A stretch of 64,000 nt of DNA, taken from contig CM069874.1 of the NCBI GenBank assembly GCA_036172665.1, positions 50,450,707-50,514,706 on the forward strand, read 5' to 3'. The notes under the pieces are model-generated. The model saw only the letters and a list, made by a program, of their open reading frames with translations. It was not told the origin of the DNA and ran no database searches. A program made the translations under genes and the position numbers. Shown here piece after piece: positions 58,900-64,000 of the stretch; position 1 is the first letter of the stretch; each line of letters starts with the position of its first letter. The DNA is from Prosopocoilus inquinatus (lineage: Eukaryota > Arthropoda > Insecta > Coleoptera > Lucanidae).

Positions 58900-59466
58900 T
58901 GGTTCAGAATGTAATAGTACATGATCAAGTAAACAAAAATTCGTCACCGGGAAAGTCATACAACAATTTATTACTCCTTGATCATATCTGATACAAAATA
59001 CAGAAGGAAATATTGTACGAAGGAACAGGGTAGACTTAAAACAATCGACAACTTAAGTTAGAAATTAGAAGATCTATCTTAATTCCAAGAACAGAGGAAA
59101 GAAGCCCAAGAAGACAAGAAAGAAGTCCAAGTAGAGCGGAAAGAAATTCAAGAAGAGAAGAAAGAAACCAAAAAAGAGAAAAGAGAAACCAAAGAAGAGA
59201 AGAGAGAAACCCAAGAGGAGAAGAGAGTAACCCAAGAAGAGAAAAAAGTAACCCAAGAAAGGAAGGAAGAAACCCAAGAGGAGATGAAAGGAGTTCAGAA
59301 GAAGACAACGTAGCAAATGAGGAAAGTGATGCACAGACAAACGTACAATACGAAACACGAACAGGTCATATTATTAACAAACCAATTAAGTATAGGGACT
59401 TGTCTAAAAAAGAGGGAATGTATTATAAATGTTACAGTAGTGTGTCTACACTGTTGACTAGTTCCT
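58900..59466 (+). pseudogene. Gypsy pol C-terminal domain with an Arg/Glu repeat insert
   Basis: NVIVHDQVNKNSSPGKVIQQ, a stop, then SYLIQNTEGNIVRRNRVDLK is the SH3-like C-terminal domain of Gypsy integrases. After a shift, RRSILIPRTEERSPRRQERS begins a low-complexity run of R/E/N/S/P built from 18-21-base purine-rich repeats (59090-59290). Then TRTGHIINKPIKYRDLSKK matches the usual S/T-G-R-x-I-x-x-P-x-R-Y-x-D pol tail. It ends TLLTSS at a TAG (59464-59466). Confidence 0.65.
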
Positions 59467-59524
59467 AAATAAACCTACACGTATTAATAACTGTGTCCTT
59501 TATTGTTTGCTCGTTAACAACATA
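59404..59524 (+). repeat. polypurine tract and short 3' LTR candidate
   Basis: AAAAAAGAGGGAA is followed by TGTATTATAAATGTTACAGT, a short U3, AATAAA at about 59467 and a GTGTCCTTTATTGTTTGCTC region, ending near TAACA at about 59520. It fits a compact Gypsy LTR. No 5' copy is in the window to confirm its ends. Confidence 0.45.
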
Positions 59525-61578
59525 ATACACTAAAGTTGCTCTATTCGTGTTTTCATGCCCAGATTTATTTTCAAACATAAGTACTGTTACGAATTTGGGG
59601 GTTCACAAATTATAGTCGTGAAATTTCAGAACACTTTAATTACAAACTGTCACTTTACACAATTAAAAACAATAGTAATGAGCTGTAACAGTTGTCTATC
59701 AAATAACACTTCTACAGAATGTACTTTCTATTATTTGAGGTATTGTCACCGAATCTACTATAAAACGAATAGCCTCCGTTGTTATCTGGACCTGGTGACA
59801 AGTCTACGCTGGGTCTTTCACCAGCTTTACCCCTCTGCTAGCTACAGCGAGAATGCGGGTGGGTAATATTATGATGGTATAGTATTCTGGCGCCAGTACG
59901 GACTAAACCCAAGCTGATTGCATAAAAGCACCTCGTCAGCGTCCCCGGACTGACTTGGCGTTTGCAGAAGGTTCCAAACAAAACTCGAGGCTAAGCGTAT
60001 CTCACTTGTAGGCGAAGGTAGAATACGAACGAGACACATATATCCACAAGATACAGTAAGTATAGTAGTCCCAGAAATGTATCGGTTTTATGGCAGGTAA
60101 TAGCAATACTAAGGTAATGAGACAATAAAGATAAGCTGCTTGTGAATAAACCCGTCCGCCGCGTAGTTTGCAGGGGTGTACACAAATTATATTATTTACG
60201 GCAAATGCAATTAATAATTCCGGGTAAAAAGTATTAAAGAATTTTTGTACATCCCTATGAATTTGCCCAGCCAACAGAATATTCAACCGTGGTGCGGGCT
60301 GCTTAAGCCGATTATCAGCCCCTCAATTAGCTTAAAGTATTTACGGCAAAACCATAAAACCGATACATTTCTGGGAGTACTATACAATGGGCGTAAACAA
60401 TAAAACTTACGTTATAGTTACTGCTACTTAAGCCGCACGTACAACGTAACGATAATCTATGAGTTCGGCCGAAATTCTCTCTTCGTAAAGGGTATGCATT
60501 CATCGAAAACCCCGATATCAAAATCGTTAAATAAAACAACTTATGATCGACTCACGTATTCGAACGTCAAATGTGTCAGGTTATAATCAGGTTAAACCCC
60601 GTTGCGGCGTCTGGATCAAGCAGCGACACCTGGTGATATGGGGTGTGAGTGGGAGAGTTTCGACGTCAGCCCAGGAGATGGCGAGTCCGTCTCGGTGTAA
60701 ACTCAAATCGTATGGATAAGACGATTAATCCATCAAAGGGGGTAGTTTCGTACTTGAAGCAGGAAATTATAAAACGATATTAAAACTGCAGCTGCAGCTG
60801 AAACTGAAGCTGAAAGGCTAAAAAGAAAAGAAAGAAATCCGTTAGCGTCCATAATGGCAACATGCGATTCACTAAATTTACCTGAGTTTACAAACAGCTC
60901 AGGCTTCGACTAAAATACCCCAAAACTCGCTGGTGGTGTAAAAGAAGATTCCGGCACAACCATAGATAAGTTCTTCTGCTAAATTCGTTAAATTCACAAC
61001 ATCACCATAACATACCTTTAGCCGGCCAGAGCAGAACAACGTGTAACAAGTAATCGCGGAACGCACTAGAGGGCTAAGAATACCAGCCAATCAGCTGAAA
61101 GGTCAAATACGGCTTTAATGCCTCAATAACTAATGAAATTGCTCGTGACCATATTTGGTCAGAAAATGTGGAGAAGCAACGACATACAGTGTTGCCAGAT
61201 AAATACGAAACTCGGTGTATGAGTTGTTGCCACGTTTTGAAATGTAACAGTATAAACGCCTCGCTTGCTAACTTATAACTTCTCCAACTGGCGCATCCAT
61301 ACGGGCCTTTTATAGTATCACAGTAATCTCGAATGTACTGGAATGAACGCGAAACAACGAGAACCTACGATAACATTCTATGACATAAGATGGGATGACT
61401 CGTACTAAAAAGACTGTCACTGCTGTAAGAGTGCCTTAGTGTGTAATAATTTACGCGACTGGGAAAACGGTAGAATCGTTAATATGTATCTAAACTACAA
61501 CAGCAAACTTTGACGGGACTGTATGCAATCTTTTATTGTTTTTGTGTTTGACAAATGGTTGGAATAAACCCAGGCACA
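59525..61578. other. unassigned DNA, moderately GC-rich in parts
   Basis: 60057-60093 and 60343-60383 are inverted copies (CCCAGAAATGTATCGGTTTT and complement), a small hairpin element. At 60780-60908 the plus strand is open (AAAAETEAERLKRKERNPLA, ending SSGFD and a stop) behind a CTGCAG acceptor-like site, but no family is recognised. CTGGCGCCAGTACGGAC near 59889 has a TGGCGCC core like LTR-element primer sites; isolated, so not called. Confidence 0.35.
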
Positions 61579-61921
61579 AAAATAATAATAATAATAATAA
61601 TGTTTATTGGTTCAAAAAAAGTAACCTAACGGTTCTAGATCAGCAGTCCCAAAAGGATATGCTGCTCTTCATCTAAAACCTTTAGGTTGAATGTAAATAC
61701 AAATAAATACATCGCAAAATGGCAGTAAACAAAAATGACAAATATGATAGATTAATAAGAGATTAAGTATTAGTTTACATAAATATTTCTAAGTAAGCTA
61801 TTGTACACAATGAATACAAATAATACAAAAATCAAATATCTTTGAGAAATACAGATACTGAGTTAATAATCAGAAAAATAACCAGAGCACAAACTACCAA
61901 AAAGTCACCAAAAAAGTAGAG

Positions 61922-63115
61922 TTACTGAAAACGAAGCAACATCTGACGCCTGAAAGATGAAACTGTACAAGATTTAAGATTAACAGGAATATTATTATAA
62001 GTTTTAACTATATTGTACGTAAACGATCTGTGATAAAGAGAAGTACGATGCGCAGGAGGCGTAAGTAAACCTTTATTCCTAATATTTATGTTATGAACTG
62101 ACGTTCTGAAAGAAATTTTATCGTAAAGGTAAGGAGGTATTTCACTTTGTATAATTTTATAGAAAAATACAGCAGAGTGCAACTGATGTCGTTGGATCAT
62201 ATTTAACCAGTTTGCCCTTGCAAGAGAATGTGAGGTATGGTCCCTGCGCCTAAGGACGTATATAAAACGCAAACAAGAATTTTGAACTTTCTGAATTCTG
62301 GATATGTTGACACTGTCCAAGCACGGACCGTAGATCACATCGCCATAATTGAATTGCGAAAGTACTAAAGAGTTGCATAATATTTTGCGAGCGTCCATGT
62401 TCAGGAATTCTTTGCTGTTGTAAAGTATTTTCAATTTACAATAGGATTTTTGGATTAATTTACTTACGTGTCTTTTAAATCTCAGATTTGTGTCAACATA
62501 AAGACCCAAATCATCAATGATTAGAGAGAGTGCAGTTGTGCAACTGAACCCGGGGCGAAAACCTGATTGAAAGGATGGCAGCAGTTGAAATTTATTTAAA
62601 TGTAAACTTAATTGATCCAATACACAGTTTTCTACTAATTTAGATATAACAGGTAATATACTAATGGGTCTAAGATCTTTATATTCATGGGGTTCGGAAA
62701 CTTTTGCCAAAGGCAAGACATATGCTTCTTTCCAACAATCAGGATAGATATTATTCAATAAGCAGAAATTGACAATATAAGTAATGTACGGAGTTAAGAA
62801 AGGACAACATAAACGAAGCATATGTGCATTGATTTCGTCCGATCCACATGCTTTTGTTTTAATACTATTAAGTTGTTTGTAAATTACCTCTTCAGAAACG
62901 ATTTTAAGTGTAAAAAGGTCAGAAAAGTCCATAGCTGTAGAAGTCTTGTAAAAATTATTTAAATTAGGATTCGGGCTTCGAAAATTACCGGGATTCAAAA
63001 AATAAGTATTTGAATTGTTAACATCACATAGGTGAGTAGGTAATTCAACAGAGCGCTTTTTAGTGTATATGTTTAAATCTCGGAGATCTTTCCAAACTTC
63101 TTGCGGTGTATTATG
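61922..63115 (-). pseudogene. RT with in-frame loss of its catalytic core
   Basis: The long frame (from an internal Met at 62998; the same frame is open back to about 63115, with VWKDLRDLNIYTKKRSVELP) has RT fingers EAYVLPLAKVSEPHEYKDLR and PISILPVISKLVENCV, then FQSGFRPGFSCTTALSLIID. At DDL it jumps directly to GLYVDTNLRFKRHVSKLIQK, which normally lies well after the YADD motif. Motifs A, B and C are therefore gone while the frame stays open to the end (QLHSAVFFYKII, LRFQ-stop). The join falls at GATTTG, suggesting a microhomology deletion of several hundred bases. It cannot polymerise DNA. Confidence 0.88.
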
Positions 63116-63578
63116 TTGCAGCTGTAGTTAACGTATGCTCTTTTTTCACGACGGATGGCAGATGTCGTGAAATTCCTTAAAAGTTTATAATAGTCAAAGG
63201 AAACGCGAGTTCTAAGACGTCTAGCTTTTTGAAATGCTTTATTACGTAACGACATGAGTAACCTAATGTTGTCGGTTAGGCAGGGAGCTCGCCTTTTATT
63301 GAAATTACAAGTCTTATAAGGAGCATGTTTATTAAAAAGATTTATAACATTTGCGTTGAAAAAAGTTAATATGTCATTTATGTTATTTAAGGTATATAAG
63401 TGATCCCATGGAACTAATTGTAAATCTGCTAAAAATGCATCATACTGAAAATTATAAAAATCTCTAAATGTACGAGTCACGGATATCTTCCTAAAAATCT
63501 CCGATTTGAATGATGCATACGCTAAAAGATGATCTGAAAAATCAGCAAGATCTTGTACCCCCGAGTTTAATACATTAA
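63073..63578 (-). pseudogene. endonuclease-RT linker of the same element
   Basis: The frame as seen starts MKRPG inside the MITE; element sequence begins at NVLNSGVQDLADFSDHLLAY and continues with WDHLYTLNNIND, RAPCLTDNIRLLMSLRNKAF and NFTTSAIRREKRAYVNY. This is the standard linker of CR1/Jockey-like ORF2 (APW-x-T-D-x-I/L..RRxx). A frameshift near 63115 ends this frame (GKISEI then stop) and passes to the RT frame. Confidence 0.82.
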
Positions 63579-63706
63579 GGCCCGGTCTTTTCATCTCTGA
63601 GTAACTTTAATCGTTGATTTATTCCCATAGTTACAATTGCAGAGACAATTGTTTCTATAGGAATTAATCAACGGTTAAAGTTACTCAGAGATGAAAAGAC
63701 CGGACC
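63579..63706. mobile_element. palindromic Harbinger-like MITE, copy 2
   Basis: 128 bases, almost a perfect hairpin: GGCCCGGTCTTTTCATCTCT at the left and its complement AGAGATGAAAAGACCGGACC at the right. It is flanked by TAA (63576-63578 and 63707-63709). Dropping the MITE and one TAA brings the two flanking ORF pieces into the same frame. TAA/TTA duplication is typical of PIF/Harbinger elements. Confidence 0.85.
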
Positions 63707-64000
63707 TAAATGTGTTACTAGTTATAATAAGATCTAATAGAGTAGAACTTGAGGCACCAATTCTAGTAGGTTCATCAATGATTTGTTTAAATCCAACTGA
63801 ATCTAGAAGAATTTGCATGTTTTGACAAGCTGCGTTATTACCATCTAACAAATTTAGATTAAAATCACCTACACATATAACTTCAGTTGAAGATATAACT
63901 AAGTCTGACAAAAGATCTTCTAATGAGGTTAAAAATAATTGAGTGTTTGAATTAGGAGGTCTGTAAGTTACCCCAAAAACCACTCTCCTGTTATCAGCCT
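63707..64000 (-). pseudogene. APE-type endonuclease, C-terminal part (incomplete at window end)
   Basis: On the minus strand GVTYRPPNSN, then EVICVGDFNLNLLDGNNAAC, LDSVGFKQIIDEPTRI and STLLDLIIT. YRPP, GDFN and the S-x-x-L-D-L-I/H segment are marks of the apurinic-type endonuclease of non-LTR elements (the final His of SDH lies in the linker piece, FSDHLL). The frame runs into the MITE and stops there. Confidence 0.85.

Larger units (their letters stand above)
55040..59524 (+). mobile_element. Ty3/Gypsy retrotransposon relic, 5' part missing, three insertions
   Basis: Ordered pol pieces on the plus strand: RNase H end (55040-55205, then 55681-55718, then 56531 onward), H2C2 zinc finger and integrase (56531-56970, 58019-58365), and a C-terminal domain (about 58900-59466). 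These are separated by foreign DNA at 55206-55680, 55719-56530 and 56971-58018. After the last stop come a polypurine tract (AAAAAAGAGGGAA, about 59404-59416) and a short LTR-like end. Gag, protease and RT are not in the window. Stops and frameshifts add to the damage. 58366-58900 holds decayed sequence plus a MITE-like terminus. Confidence 0.75.
61579..64000 (-). mobile_element. non-LTR retrotransposon (CR1/Jockey group), runs off the window
   Basis: Minus strand, from the window end: endonuclease C-terminal part, linker, RT (internally deleted), C-terminal domain, 3' UTR, then a microsatellite tail seen as (AAT)7 on the plus strand at about 61585-61605. Damage: a MITE at 63579-63706, one frameshift near 63115, and the RT deletion. 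The missing 5' end lies beyond 64000. Confidence 0.88.

Noticed and set aside
59036..59358. Two minus-strand frames rich in Leu, Phe and Ser as membrane proteins
   Set aside because: They are the antisense of the purine-rich Arg/Glu repeat in the Gypsy tail, which itself continues into a recognisable pol motif.
60002..60539. Minus-strand frames with hydrophobic stretches as small membrane proteins
   Set aside because: They overlap a small inverted repeat (60057-60093/60343-60383), lack a start context, and are explained by AT-rich composition.
1..64000. tRNA, rRNA, CRISPR arrays, phage or bacterial operons
   Set aside because: No cloverleaf with a usable B box, no rRNA-like stretch and no regularly spaced direct repeats were seen. 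Spliced exons and eukaryotic retroelements exclude a prokaryote.

Overview
This is AT-rich, intron-containing, transposon-dense animal DNA, most likely from an insect. A beetle is my guess, not a demonstration. The insect reading rests on the serpin exon layout, Penelope-like, R1/RTE/CR1-like, Ty3/Gypsy and hAT relics, and many TA-flanked inverted-repeat elements with CAGGGTGT-type ends. I found no tRNA, rRNA, CRISPR array or bacterial-type operon.

The only convincing host gene is a plus-strand serpin at about 1.8-14.5 kb. Two constant exons (1840-2694, 2751-2892) encode the serpin body up to the hinge of the reactive-centre loop. Two alternative last exons (9488-9639 and 14373-14512) each start after a 3' splice site, in the same phase, and each encode a different reactive loop plus the conserved DHPF C-terminus. 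One gene can therefore make at least two inhibitors, one with Arg-Ser at the predicted scissile bond. The long introns are filled with retrotransposon relics and inverted-repeat elements. Two near-full-length copies of one 0.95-kb element lie in opposite orientation around the second alternative exon.

The rest is mobile DNA. 18-34 kb: inverted-repeat elements with nested arms, fragments of several reverse transcriptases on the minus strand, and a well-formed hammerhead-ribozyme motif at 24.3 kb. 34.4-38.4 kb: a hAT element with an exact 8-bp target duplication and a second hAT-like element nested inside. 38.8-42.3 kb: a Penelope-type palindrome with a hammerhead motif on each strand, a degenerate repeat array and small MITEs. 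42.9-45.1 kb: a 5'-truncated non-LTR retrotransposon. 45.7-54.3 kb: a pair of 0.53-kb direct repeats and two 2-kb inverted-repeat elements. 55.0-59.5 kb: a Ty3/Gypsy pol relic broken by three insertions, one being a Penelope-like element with a GIY-YIG domain and two hammerhead motifs. 61.6 kb to the window end: a minus-strand non-LTR element with an endonuclease, an RT that has lost its catalytic centre, and a MITE inside the endonuclease-RT linker.

The least ordinary themes are the serpin's swappable reactive loops, and repeated hammerhead-like motifs in palindromic, Penelope-derived DNA. All calls are by eye; no database search was run.
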